A stretch of 64,000 nucleotides of DNA, taken from NCBI GenBank assembly GCA_009884515.1, contig RHHX01000002.1, forward strand, positions 62,001 to 126,000, given 5' to 3'. Under the pieces are notes generated by a model. That model was not told the origin of the DNA. It searched no databases and saw nothing but the letters and a program-made list of their open reading frames with translations. Source of the stretch: Candidatus Mycoplasma liparidae (lineage in GTDB: Bacteria > Bacillota_I > Bacilli_A > Mycoplasmatales > Mycoplasmoidaceae). How positions within the stretch are numbered: position 1 is the first letter of the stretch; each line of letters begins with the position of its first letter. Shown here in pieces: positions 1 to 11,345 of this stretch. The position numbers and the translations under genes are program-made.

Positions 1-1
1 T

Positions 2-636
2 GTTAAATATGCAAAAGATAAATTTGAATAAAAAGGTAAAAAGTTTGATACTTTATATGACCATAATCAAAGTGGTAAAAATAAGAAAAAAGAAATTTTA
101 TTTTTAGCAGCTAAAAAGAATAAAAATAAAACAGACAAAAATATAATTAAACTAAAATTTCGAAAAAATGATGAAGATGATGATTTAGATTTTAGTGAAG
201 ATGATATTGTTGCTTTAATGAATGATAATAAAACTTCAAAACTAACTAAGAAACTTGAAAATGTTGAAAGAGTTGTTGAAAATCACTTGAAATAACTGAA
301 AAATTTGTTGACATTTCAATTCCATTAATCATGAAAAGATCTGAACCTACTATTGAAAAAAATAAAGCAACTTATTTTGATATTAAAAAACGAATTGAAA
401 CTGCAGCAATTATTCAAAGAAGTAAAGTAGTTGATTTTGATGTTAATAAAAATGATGAAGAAGAGTTTGGTGAAGATAAAAAAAATATCTATCAACCAGG
501 AACTGATAAATATCTGGAAATAGAATTAACAAAACTTAATAAAATAAAAGAAGAAATAAATTCATCAATAAAACCAACTATTAAAAATGATGATTCTTAT
601 GTATTTGATGATGATAATGATGACTTAACCAATTAG
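2..636 (+). pseudogene. Remnant of an acidic hypothetical protein
   Basis: Reading starts before the window edge. Frame 2 has an in-frame TAA at 32-34 and then reads to 295. From about 280 the same protein continues in frame 1 (residues LEITEKFVDISIPL run straight into the 101-residue open frame that starts at 331). The product is rich in Lys, Asp and Glu, with acidic patches such as DEDDD and a tail FDDDNDD. No domain, signal peptide or membrane segment is recognisable. One nonsense codon and one frameshift make a broken gene the simplest reading; translation of only the 331-636 part is possible. No function can be given. Confidence 0.45.
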
Positions 637-932
637 GTCTTAGAATTAAAAAAATGGATGATGAAATCAGAAAAAAAGTTTACACCTTTCTTTTTCATTA
701 AAAAATTAGTAAATGAAAATTAATTAGAATTTTGTAAGCTTAAAAAAGAAAATTGAGAAAACATGAAAAATTTATTAGAAGATAAAAATCTTCTTACCAG
801 AATAATTTTAGAAGAAGTTGAAGACGTTGATAAATTAAGAAAATAAAACAAAGGTTAACAGATGAAATTAATTCATCAATAAAACCAGTTATTGAAAATG
901 ACGATGATAATTAATAATAAAGGATAAAAACT
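637..932 (+). other. Gene debris with a repeated acidic tail
   Basis: No open frame of useful length. The stretch 853-915 encodes a near copy of the tail of the preceding remnant (INSSIKP followed by acidic residues), which suggests partial duplication followed by decay. Confidence 0.35.
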
Positions 933-1290
933 ATGAAGAAGATAAATACAAATTTTTAAAAATCATTATATGCAGTTTTTATAACTCAATCATTAATACT
1001 GATCTCATTAATACCATTAACAGTTGTTCATTTTTCAAATGAAGTTTAAAACAGTTTAAAATAAAAATATTAAATTTTTAAGAAATGAAACAACACCTCG
1101 AGAAGAGCTTTAAATAATAATGATGTTATCTTTATTATTTTTAGTGCTGTTGCTGGTTTTATTTTATTAGTTACAATAGCAATTACAATTGCTCTTATTA
1201 TTTATTATAAAAGAAAAAACATTCCTAAGAATGCTAAAAAATTATTTATTAATTTATTAAAGTTTCATAATTTATTTTTAATACATCGAT
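933..1290 (+). pseudogene. Remnant of a secreted/membrane surface protein
   Basis: An ATG at 933 follows the ribosome-binding sequence AAAGGAT. It begins a signal-peptide-like segment (MKKINTNF, then after a TAA, a hydrophobic run SLILISLIPLTVV). At 1120-1225 a second hydrophobic stretch (VIFIIFSAVAGFILL) precedes basic residues (YYKRKN), like the C-terminal anchor of the BspA-type proteins nearby. The middle of the gene is missing. This looks like a surface-protein gene collapsed to its two ends. Confidence 0.45.
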
Positions 1291-1324
1291 AAGTTTAATT
1301 ATAATTTAACTTATTTTTTTTAAG

Positions 1325-2000
1325 ATAAAAAATTAATCCAGCAACTACCCAGTTATTAATATAATACCAGCAACAGCACTAAAGATAATAATCATATTAG
1401 TATCAAATAAAAAAGAATCTTCTTCAATTATAGGAGAAATAACAACTCCACTAAAATCTAAAATTTTAGGATGTGTTACTCCTCATTATAGCTTTAGCTA
1501 AAGCTATATTTTGGGGACTATTTGTTAATTTAATACCATTAGCAGGCATAGTAACAGCTAAACCACCAAAAGCATTTGTTTCAATAGTTGTTCACCAAAA
1601 GAACTAATAGTTATAGATTACTACCATTACTAAAAGCATTTTCATTAATTGTTCTAATAGTACTTGGAAATGTGTAACTCAAGTTACATTTGTACTTGCT
1701 GAAAAAGCATTTGATGATTAATAGCAGATGTATTAGTAAAATCACTAGCAACTAAAGTACCAACTCAACTAACAGGTAATCCTGCTATTTGTTTTTTAAA
1801 AATAAGAGCAGCAACACCAGCTTTATTTAATTTACTTTTTAGTTCAGGTTCTTTATTTATGAAGTATCTGTTTTAAAATTACTACTTATTGAACTATTTT
1901 CAGTTGTATTTGTATTACTAATTAAACTAACAGGTAATATAGCTGTAAGAAGTAACCTATCTAATCCAATTAATAGAAGTTTGGAGGTCTTTTTATATTT
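1325..2000 (-). pseudogene. Degenerate BspA-like surface protein gene
   Basis: On the minus strand the 5' end (about 2000-1860) still encodes a lysine-rich start and hydrophobic leader (KKYKKTSKLLLIG) followed by a Ser/Thr/Asn linker, matching the intact minus-strand gene just downstream. The remainder carries scattered pieces of the same repeat (GAFxG, ITSI) in all three frames with several stops. The C-terminal anchor remnant is near 1330-1420. Clearly a dead paralogue. Confidence 0.6.
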
Positions 2001-2012
2001 TTTTATTTTGTA

Positions 2013-2060
2013 AATCCTAAAGTTTATTAATATTATTTTATAATAATAAACTTTAGGATT
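2013..2060. repeat. 17-bp perfect inverted repeat
   Basis: Arms 2013-2029 and 2044-2060 are exact reverse complements around a 14-nt loop. It lies at the 5' end of the degenerate minus-strand BspA-like gene, in a gap with no open frame. It lacks a clear T-tract on either side, so it is either an old terminator or a structural element. Confidence 0.6.
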
Positions 2061-2184
2061 AGCAATTATTTCTCATTTTTAGTTATTTGTATTTACTCTT
2101 TAATCCAGATTCTATTTTTCATTTAAATATTAGCTTTTAAAAAATACAATCAATACATAGCAAGTAGTCAAGCATTAACAGGAT

Positions 2185-2238
2185 CATATATATTAAAAAA
2201 AACTTACTTCTAGAAGTAAGTTTTTTTTAATATATATG
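2185..2238. terminator. 54-bp perfect palindrome, terminator of the BspA-like gene
   Basis: All 54 bases form an uninterrupted palindrome centred at 2211/2212. The core AACTTACTTC/GAAGTAAGTT is flanked by A8 and T8 tracts. On the minus strand it sits 23 bases past the stop of the BspA-like gene and has the stem plus T-tract of an intrinsic terminator. Its symmetry would let it work in both directions. Confidence 0.75.
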
Positions 2239-2260
2239 TGTAAGTTAAATTGTAACTTAA

Positions 2261-5200
2261 TTAGCTTTTATATTTTTTACGATAAAAGATAAATCCGCCT
2301 GCTAATAAAGCAATTAATGCAACACCACCAATAGCAGCTGACATTCCAATTATTGCACCACTAGATAAACCACCTTCTACAACTACAAAATCACCAATAA
2401 AGTTTAAAATATCAGTATTTTCTATTCCTCAGTCTGCAGCTTTAGATATATTTACTCCCGAAGAATTTGTTAATTTAATACCATTAGGTTTTATACTAAT
2501 TGTTCCTTCAAAAGCATTATTCCCAATACTTGTTGCACCAAGTGCAGAAATAGCAGTTAAAGCGCTTGCTCCATTAAAAGCATTAGCACCAATACTTAAT
2601 ACATTATCAAGTCCTGAAATAGCAGTTAAATTAGTTGCTCTTCTAAAAGCATTAGCACCAATTGATGTAACTGCTGGCGGTAATGTTATCGAAGTTACTT
2701 TTGTATTATCTTGAAAAGCATCAATAGCAACACTAGTTGCACCAACAAAATTATCAGCAGCTAAAACACCATTTCAAACACCAATTTGTAATGTTCCTTC
2801 TTTATATTTAATTAATTCAGTAACAAATGATTTAGTAATAACACCATTTGATGAAACTGTTGGCATATCAGGAATAGTATCAGTAAAAATTAATTTATCA
2901 CGAGTAGTTCCTCAATTTTCAGCTTGTGTATAATTAATATTTGGACCATATGTTAAATTAATTGTAGATGTTGTTCCAGCAAATGCATTATTACCAATAC
3001 TTTTTACACCAAGTGCTGATATAGTAGTTAAGTTAGTTGCTCCATTAAAAGCATTAGTTCCAATACTAATAACTGCTGTTGGTAATGCTATCGAAGTTAC
3101 TTTTTTATTATCTAGAAAAGCATCAGCCTCAATAGTAGATGCATCAATAAAATCAGCAGCAACTAAAATGCCATTTCAAGAAACTGTTGGGGATGTTGCT
3201 TCTTTATATTCAATTAATTCAGTAACAAATGATTTAGTAATAACACCATCTGATGAAACTGTTGGCATATTAGGAATAGTATCACCAAAAATTAATTTAC
3301 CACGAGTAGTTCCTCAATTTTTAGCTTGTGCATAATTAATATTAGTACTTCATCTTAAATTAATTATAGATGTTGTTCCAGCAAAAGCGCCATTACCAAT
3401 ACTTGTTGCACCAAGTGCTGATATAGTAGTTAAAGTAGTAATTCCCTCAAAAGCATTAGCACCAATATCTAAAACTGAAAGTGGTAATTCTATTGTTTTA
3501 ATTTTGTTTACTGATTCAGCAGTAATTCCTTTAAAAGCACCAATAGCAACACTAGTTGCAGTATCAAAATCAGCAGCAACTAAAATACCATCTCAAGTAG
3601 TACCAGTTGATAATAAATAATTTTTATAAGCAATTAATTGATCAACATAAACCTTATCAATAATACCATCAGTCATTGTTGGTTTAGAAGGAGAAACACC
3701 TACAATTGATAATTTATCAATTGTAGTTCCTCAAATTTCAGCATTACTTGGTTTTATATTAGTACTATATGTTAGATTGATTTTTGCTGTTGTTCCAGCA
3801 AAAGCATTATTACCAATGCTTTTCGCACCAAACATAGAGATAGTAGTTAAAGTAGTAACTCCCTCAAAAGCATTAGCACCAATATCTAAAACTGAAAGTG
3901 GTAATTCTATTGTTTTAATTTTGTTTACTGATGTAGCAGTAATTTCTTTAAAGGCACCAATAGCAACACTAGTTGCAGTATCAAAATCAGCAGCAACTAA
4001 AATACCATCTCAATTAGTACTAGTTTCTGATGCTATTTGTTCTTTATAAGTAATTAAATCATTAACCAATCTAGCATCAATAATTCCTCCAACTGTTGGA
4101 GGAATTGGTTCACTAGCAAAAATAAATCTTGATGTAGAAGGTCCTCAATCAGCAATTTTTTCCTTATTTACATTAGCACTTCATGTTAAATTAATTGTAG
4201 ATGTTGTTCCAGCAAAAGCCAATTCACCAATGCTTGTTGCACCAAGTAAATCAATAGTAGTTAAACTAGTTGCTCCACTAAAAGCACTACTACCAATGCT
4301 TCTTGCAGCAGGTAAATTAATAGTAGTTAAACTAGTTGCTCCACTAAAAGTATCATTACCAATGCTTGTTGCACCAATTGCAGAAATATTAGTTAAGTTT
4401 GCTCCAGCAAAAGCATTAGCACCAATTGATGTAACTTTTCCTGGTAAGATTATTGAAGTAATAACAAAATTTTGTAAAAAAGCATTATCAGCAACACTAG
4501 TTGCACCATCAAAATCAGTTTCAACTAAAGTGTCAGTTCAATCATTGCCACTCTGTAATAAAGAATTTTTATAATCAATTAATTGATCAACATAAACATT
4601 ATCAATAATACCAGTATTCATTATTGGATGAGTTGGAGCATTAGCAATTGATAAATCTTCAATTGTAGTTCCTCAATTAACAGCATCACCTGGTTTTATA
4701 CCATCAGGATTGTATTCTAATTTAATTCCACCAGGAGCAATACCTGTTGTTCCAGCAAATGCATTAGCACCAATGCTTGTTGCACCAAGTAAATCAATAG
4801 TAGTTAAACTAGTTGCTTCACTAAAAGCATTTTCACCAATTGATATAACTTCTATTGGTAAAATTATTGAAATTATTTCAATTTCACCTTGAAAAGCACT
4901 AGCAGCAACACTAGTTGCACCTTCAAAATCATTAGCAACTAAAACACCATTTCAAACAATATCAGTTGCTAATAAAGATTTTTTATAAGTAATTAATTCA
5001 TTAACAAATTCAGAGGTAATAATGCCATCATCAGCTATTATTGGTTGAGTTGGAGCTATAAATTCTATATATTCAATTTTAGTTCCTCAATCTGCAACAT
5101 TAGCATCATTTATATTTTCACTTATTTTTAATTTAATTCCACCAAGAACAATACCTGTTGTTCCAACAAATGCATTAGCACCAATGCTTGTTGCACCAAT

Positions 5201-6433
5201 TGCTAAAATACTAGTTAAGTTAGTTGCTCCACTAAAAGCATTTTCACCAATTGATATAACTTCTTTTGGTAAAATTATTGAAGTTACTTTTGTATTATCT
5301 TGAAAAGCATTAACATCAACACTAGTTGCACCAGTAAAATCAGCTGCAACTAAAATACCATTTCAAACAGCCCCACTTGGTAATAAAGAATTTTTATAAA
5401 GAATTAATTCATTAACATAAACATTATTAATAATACCAGCAGTCATTATTGGTTTAATAGGAGCATTTAGAATTAATAAATTATCAGTTGTAGTTCCTCA
5501 ATTAACAGCATCACCTGGTTTTATACTATCAGGATTGTATTTTAATTTAATTCCACCAGAAACAATTGCTCTTGTTGTTTTAAAAGCATTTCTACCAATA
5601 CTAGTTGCACCAGGTAAATCAATATTAGTTAAACTAGTTGCTCTATTAAAAGCATTAGCACCGATTGTTAGAACTGAATCTGGTAAACTTATCGAAGTAA
5701 TAGAAGATCTCCCTCTAAAAGCACCAACCCCAACACTAGTTGCACCAGTAAAATCAGATTCAATAAAAGGACCAATTCAGTTAGCACCAGTTGGTTCTAG
5801 ATAATGTTTATAATTAAATAATTCAATAACAAATGTTGAATCAATAATACCGTCTTCAGGAATTATTGGTTTAGTTGGTAGAGTACCTTCAAATACTATT
5901 TTACCATCTTGAGTTCCTCAAATACCAGCATTACTTGGCTTTATATTAAAACTATATTTTAATATAATTCCACTAGGAACAATACCTGTTGTTCCAGCAA
6001 ATGCATTAGCACCAATGCTTGTTGCACCAAGTGCTGAAATAGTAGTTAAGTTAGCTGCTCCACTAAAAGCATTTGCACCAATTGATATAACTTCTGTTGA
6101 TAAAATTATCGAAATTATTTCAGTATTATTTTGAAAAGCACCATCAGCAACACTAGTTGCACCAGTAAAATCAGCTGCAATTAAAGTTTTATCTCAAGCA
6201 ACAGGTAATGTTTTTTTATAAGTAATTAATTCAACAACAAATCCAGAGGTAATAATGCCATCTGCACCAACTGTTGGAAGTTCTCTAACTATTTTTCTAT
6301 CAGAAATTAATGAAGTAGTTTTATTTGAAGTTGTATTAGAATTACTAATTAAAACACTTCCTACTAAAATTGGAATAGCAACCCCACCTAATGTAAGTAA
6401 TAATGGTAAAGCAATTTTTTTGATTTTTTTCAT
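2261..6433 (-). CDS. BspA-like leucine-rich-repeat (LRR_5) surface protein, nine modules
   Basis: A 1390-residue protein that is intact only when TGA is Trp; TGA codons sampled throughout fall in one frame. Residues 1-35 are a lysine start plus hydrophobic signal segment (MKKIKKIALPLLLTLGG). Then come about nine modules of roughly 135-140 residues. Each has an N-terminal helix ending in ELITYK, a W-x-G segment, then BspA-type LRR strands (GATSVADGAF, ITSIILP, IGANAF) and a closing WGT motif followed by a KL segment. The end is a glycine-rich transmembrane helix and a basic stop-transfer tail (FIFYRKKYKS). BspA/TpLRR proteins are surface adhesins in other bacteria; adhesion or antigenic variation here is inference. 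No known protease or enzyme domain is seen. Closest relative in the window is the plus-strand gene at 58.5 kb. Confidence 0.85.
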
Positions 6434-6551
6434 TTTTTTAATAGTCCTTTTAAATTTAAAATAATTTATAAAATTTTAACATATTGTAAAAAAAAATATT
6501 TTTTTTATCCTTATTATTCAAAAAATCATCAACATTAAGAGAACAAGTATC

Positions 6552-6722
6552 TAACTTCTATTACAATACTTTTGTGTAATAGAAGTTAAAATTAGAGTAT
6601 TTCGGAATAATCAATATTATTAAAATTAATAATATGACAACTTAACAATATAATAGTACTAATATTAAAACTATTATTGATATCTAAACGAATAATAGAA
6701 GTTATCTTCTTATTCGTTTAGA
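6552..6722. repeat. Two hairpins in the intergenic region
   Basis: The gap between the BspA-like start and the next terminator (6434-6805) has no gene. It holds a 14-bp inverted repeat (6552-6565 with 6575-6588, core AACTTCTATTACA) and a 13-bp one (6683-6695 with 6710-6722, core CTAAACGAATAA). Both lie upstream of the minus-strand gene. They could be old terminators of a lost gene or regulatory structures. Confidence 0.5.
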
Positions 6723-6805
6723 AGTAGATCAACCTCGGGGTTTGAAATTAATATTCATTATTTAGTAATGTTTTATTATTTCCATACATGAAAGATTTAT
6801 ATAAT

Positions 6806-6834
6806 AAAAAAAACTAGTTTAACTAGTTTTTTTT
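6806..6834 (-). terminator. Intrinsic terminator
   Basis: Stem AACTAGTT on an A8/T8 base with a single-base loop at 6820, placed 12 bases beyond the stop codon of the minus-strand BspA-like pseudogene. Confidence 0.6.
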
Positions 6835-6845
6835 ATTTTTAGAAA

Positions 6846-8640
6846 TTACTCTTCATCAATTATTTCATTTTGTTTTTTTAAATCTTTTTGTTTCATTAAT
6901 TCAGCATTCATATTATTAAATTTAACTAGTTTTCCTTTGTTATTATAAATAACTGAAGTAACAATAATTATAAATATTAAAATTATTCCACCTAAAGTAC
7001 TGCCTAAAATAATCATTGAATTAATTAAATCCTTTGAAAAATCAGCTTGAGAAACGATTGCTGGAAATTCAACAGTAACAGTATTAGGTAATCCGTATTT
7101 TTTAATTATTTCATCAATTGAAATTGGAGTTGATGATCCTGAAGGTAAAATAATTTTATTTAAATTAGTTGCTGATTTAAAAGCATCAACATCAGTACTA
7201 GTATTAAAGTTATTTGGTAAAAATATTTCAGTAACATTATTTCCAAAAGCATTAGCAACTATAGAAGTATAACCTTTTAAATTATTTTCAGAAATAATTG
7301 TTGAAGTTGATAAACCTTCATTTATTAATTTAGCAATAAATAATTTCTTATCAGTGTTTGCATCATAAATACCAGAACCATCATTAATAAGGTTTGCTGT
7401 ATTTGTTCAATTTAAATTATTAAATTGAGTTTGATTAAGACCTAATGTCCCTGTTTCTGGATAAAGATCAATTGAAATATTTATTTTTTCAATATTAGAA
7501 TTTCTAAGATCATTTTCACCAATAAATTCTACTGAATCATTTAATTCAAGAGTTTTTATTTGATTAGTTGATATTGCAAAAGCATCATCAGCTATTTTTG
7601 CACCTTGAAGATAATCAGAATTTATCGTACTAGAAAATCCATCAATTAGTTTAAATGAATCATATAAAATAATTTGTTCAATAAATAGACGATCTGCTAT
7701 TTTATCATCTGCTAAAACAGGTTTAGTAGTTGGAGGGTTTTCTCATTTTATTTTATCTAAATTAGATTGAATTTTTTCTAAACCTCAAGTTGTTCATTTA
7801 TCTCTTAAATCTTGGGAATATGTTAATTCTATTTCTGAAATGCTTATTGTTCCAGCAAAAGCATTAATACTAATACTTACAACCGATGTTAGTAAACTTA
7901 CTGATTTTATTAGATATTTAAAATAATTACTAGTAACACTAGTTGCACCTTCAAAATCACCTTCAAAAAAAGTAGGATGAAAGTAACCCCAATCAGTAAT
8001 AAAGAATTTTTATAAATAATTAATTCAACAACACATAATGAATTAATAATCTCACCTATTGGTTTAGATGAAGCACCCGCAATTGATACTTTTCCCATAC
8101 TAGTTCCTCAAGCAGGAAGATTACCCAGAATTATCTGAGGAGACTATATGTTAATTTAATTGCAGCATTAATTATTTTATTTGTTCCAATTAAGGACATT
8201 TTGACCAGTACTTGTTACCTTAAATGTAGATATAGTAGTTAAATTAGATATATTAGCAAAAGCATTCTGCAAAAAATATTTAACTAATTTTTGGGAAATC
8301 TATTAAAGTTACACTATTTTTCTAAAAGCTTCAATATCAACAAATTCTCCATTATAAAAATCAAATTGAGTCAAAGATCCATTTGAATATGGAACTGAAT
8401 ATTCTCTATATTTAATGAAATTTTTAACATAAACATCATCAATCACACCACCTACAATTCCTGGTTTTGATGAAAACTCAAACGCCATAAGTTTTTATTA
8501 GAAATTAATCAAGTAGTTTCATTTGAAGTTGTATTAGAAATACTAATTAAAGTACTTACTACTACAATTAGAATAGCAATACCAACAAATGGTAATAATG
8601 GTAAAGCTATTTTTAATATTTTTTTAATTTATAATAATTC
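6846..8640 (-). pseudogene. Frameshifted BspA-like surface protein gene
   Basis: The 3' part from about 7980 down to the TAA at 6846 reads in one frame with Trp-TGA codons and encodes LRR_5-type repeats, a hydrophobic anchor and an acidic/basic tail ending NEIIDEE. Upstream of 7980 the protein moves between frames (the piece around 8098 reads MGKVSIAGASSKP and then shifts), and near 8640 the signal-peptide copy LKIALPLLPFVGI has lost its ATG. The surviving part could still be translated only if a new start arose. Remnant of a third module-bearing surface gene. Confidence 0.7.
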
Positions 8641-8770
8641 TTTTATAGAACAAGTAATTATCTTACTATTACAATTCGATGTAAAAGATATTAAATTTGC
8701 AGTATTTTGAAGATCTAAAACTATCTTTCAATTTTTATTATGGTATTTTATTTTTAGTGTTATAAATATA

Positions 8771-8776
8771 TATAAT
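8771..8776 (+). promoter_or_regulatory. Likely -10 box for rpsU
   Basis: TATAAT lies 43 bases before the rpsU start codon, in an AT-rich tract. No convincing -35 box is visible, which is common in Mollicutes. Confidence 0.4.
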
Positions 8777-8818
8777 ATTAAAATTAATTTTTAATGAAAA
8801 AGAGGGGGTGATATACAT

Positions 8819-8986
8819 ATGTCAAGAACAATTGTTGTTGAAACAAATCTAGAAGATGCAATTAAGAAATTTAGAAGAATTGCTAATGAAACTAGAAGAG
8901 ATGTTAAACCTCACCAATTTTATGTAAAACCTGGTCTTAGAGCAAGATTAAAATCTGAAGCTGTAAGAAAAAGAAAAAAATACTAA
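8819..8986 (+). CDS. rpsU: 30S ribosomal protein bS21
   Basis: A 55-residue basic protein starting MSRTIVVETNLEDAIKKFRR, the typical bS21 opening, with the conserved Arg/Lys-rich end (RARLKSEAVRKRKKY). bS21 binds the 3' domain of 16S rRNA near the anti-Shine-Dalgarno region and helps initiation. The ATG is preceded at good spacing by AGAGGGGGTG, one of the strongest ribosome-binding sites in the window. It is transcribed alone, between two broken surface genes, with its own -10 box and terminator, so the debris around it is insertion around a core gene. Confidence 0.93.
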   Translation: MSRTIVVETNLEDAIKKFRRIANETRRDVKPHQFYVKPGLRARLKSEAVRKRKKY

Positions 8987-8994
8987 ATTGCTAA

Positions 8995-9034
8995 AAAGAC
9001 TAATTGATTAAATTTGATCAATTAGTCTTTTCTT
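8995..9034 (+). terminator. rpsU intrinsic terminator
   Basis: A 14-bp stem (8995-9008 with 9017-9030, AAAGACTAATTGAT) followed by a T-rich run, nine bases past the rpsU stop. Confidence 0.75.
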
Positions 9035-9059
9035 TATTACTTAGAATGTTAAAGCAATT

Positions 9060-10275
9060 TTGCATGATAATAAAATATTTGAATTTTATAAGAAATAAAT
9101 TTGCAAAACCAGTAATATTTTCTAGTCTTATAATATTAACATATAGTACTCCTCAGATAATTCTAAGTAATGTCGTGTTTGCAGAACTAGTATGGAAAAA
9201 GTATCAATTGCAGGTGCTCCATCTAAACCAACAGGTGAGATTATTAATTCATTATATGTTGCTTAATTATTTATAAAAATTCTTTATTCCTAATTCATGA
9301 TACTTTCAATCCTACTTTTGTTGAAGCTAATTTTGAAGGTGCAACTAGTGTTGCTGCTAATGTTTTTCAAAATAAAACAAATATAACTTCAATAATTTAT
9401 CAATAGAAGTTAAAAAAATCGGTGTTAAAGCTTTTAATGGCATCTTGTTTAACTACTATATCTGCACTTGGTGCAACAAGTATTGGTGATAATGCTTTTG
9501 CTGGGACAAATGGTATTACTGGAATTGAACCTAATAAAATTAAGCTAACATATAGTGCTGAAATAAATAATACTAAAGCTACTGATTGAGATACTATTAT
9601 TGATAAATTATTAATTACTAATGCTCCAACTTTACCAACAATTCCTGCAAATGGTATTATTACTCCTAAATTTGTTAATCAATTAATTACTTATGAAAAA
9701 TTTTTATTAGCAACTGATGTTATTTGAGACGGTGTTTTAGTTGCTAATGATTTTTCTGGGGCAACTAGTGTTGCTCATGAAGCTTTTTATAATAATACTG
9801 AAATAACTTCAATAATTTTACCAATAGAAGTTTTATCAATTAGTGCTAATGCTTTTGAGGGAATTACTGCTTTAACTACTATATCTGCACTTGGTGCAAC
9901 AAGTATTGGTAATGGCGCTTTTGTTGGAACAACAAAAATAACTAATAGAGGAATTAAATTAATAAAAAGTGTGAATATAACTATTGATTAGTTCACACGT
10001 TGAGGTTTTGATGATGATACAAAATAGATATAATAGTTAGCCGTACCACCTGGATTTTTTGACGGTCCAATAAATATTTATATAATAGCTGGTGGTTTTT
10101 TATTAATCATCAGAATTATTTTTGAAATTTTAATTTATGGTAAAAAAGAAAATGCATCTGATTCTGTTGAGAAAAAAACAAAAAAGAAAAAGAATCTAAG
10201 ATAATTCAAAAACAAAATTTGTAGATATTGAAGAAATAGATAAATCTACTATAGAAATAGAAACCATAGAAGATT
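9060..10275 (+). pseudogene. Degenerate BspA-like surface protein gene
   Basis: Homologous to the intact gene at 11346. The start region encodes FIRNKFAKPVIFSSLI (compare IKNKFVKPTIFSSLI there). LRR_5 repeats such as EGATSVAANVFQNKTNITSI follow, with frame losses near 9200, 9405 and 9440 and a stop at about 9990. A hydrophobic C-terminal anchor (GPINIYIIAGGFLLI) and a lysine tail are left at 10060-10200. Dead paralogue, tandem to the intact gene. Confidence 0.65.
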
Positions 10276-10299
10276 AATAAAAATCTGATTTAGATTAAA

Positions 10300-10925
10300 G
10301 ATCTAAGGAATTAAATATATTGAAATGAAAATCACTTTATTACTTATTTTGATGGTGTAACAGCTATTGCTGTTAGTACTTTTCAAAATAATCAAATATA
10401 GTTTTTGTTAATTTGTCAAATTCAGTAATAAATATTGGTGCTTCTACTTTTTCAAATTCTTCACTTTTAGAAATTTCATTTCCAATTGCTCTATATCCAG
10501 AAAAATGAACATTCGGTCTTAATCAAAGTCAATTTAATAATTTAAATTGAGAAAATAGAATAAGTGTTATTAATAGTGTTTCTAGTATTTATAATGCAAG
10601 CACTGATAGCAAATTATTTATTGCTAAATTAATAAATCAAGCTTTATCAACTTCAACAACTATTTTTGAAAATAATTTAAAAAGTTATACTTTTATAGCT
10701 GCTAATGCCTTTGAAAATAATGTCCTAAAATAACTTTACCTTCAGGATTAATAACTTCAATTTCGATTGATAAAATAATTAAAAAAATATTCAATTCCTA
10801 AAAGTGTTATTGTTGAATTTTCACCAATAGTTTCTCAACCAGATTTTTCAAAAGAGTTAATTAATTCAATGATTATCTTAAATGCTAGTCTTGGTGGATT
10901 ATTTATAATAATAGAAGAAAACTAA
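10300..10925 (+). pseudogene. Truncated copy of the 3' half of the 11346 BspA-like gene
   Basis: From 10440 onward the sequence follows the 3' third of the intact gene at about 12670-13270 almost line for line (for example ASTFSNSSLLEISF, then FNNLNW with TGA as Trp, then ELINSMIILNASLGG), with small deletions that break the frame near 10730 and 10790. It has no start and no signal peptide. This is a partial tandem duplication now decaying, and a possible donor for gene conversion. Confidence 0.65.
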
Positions 10926-11162
10926 TTAAATTTAATAATATGAATACTAAATTAACAAGGAATAAAAACCTAACCAAAAAGATTTAGAAACCAATTAATT
11001 TACCAATAATAAAAAGTTCAATCCTTTCTAAGTAAATCTTTTATTAGTATAATCAATTTTAGCTAAAGACAGTACTTCAATTGGTGTTAAAAACAAAAGT
11101 TCATTGAAATGCAGTTTCTTAAACTTTTTCTTAAAAAATATTTAGATTAAAAACCATTATCA

Positions 11163-11246
11163 AATTATAAATTAAAGAATAAATAGAAATAATTATAAAT
11201 TAAAGAATAAATAGAAATAATTATAAATTAAAGAATAAATAGAAAT
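11163..11246. repeat. Three perfect 28-bp tandem repeats
   Basis: The unit begins AATTATAAATTAAAGAAT and repeats exactly three times without spacers, 100 bases before the ATG of the BspA-like gene at 11346. Such arrays change copy number by slippage and could alter promoter spacing. Confidence 0.8.
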
Positions 11247-11345
11247 AACTAAAAAATAAAAATAATTTGTGATTTAAGATTTTTAATAATAATATAATAT
11301 AATTATTAAAATATAAAAATATTCAAATTTTATCAAGGAATAAAA

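Noticed and set aside
3777..5804. Several plus-strand open frames (alanine, valine and proline rich) opposite the nine-module BspA-like gene
   Set aside because: They are antisense shadows of the repeated modules; they lack ribosome-binding sites and repeat with the module period.
9004..9276. Independent 90-residue protein beginning in the rpsU terminator
   Set aside because: Start lies inside the terminator stem; the later part matches the signal segment of BspA-like genes in a broken copy.
11163..11246. CRISPR array
   Set aside because: Three direct copies with no spacers and no cas genes; simple tandem repeat.
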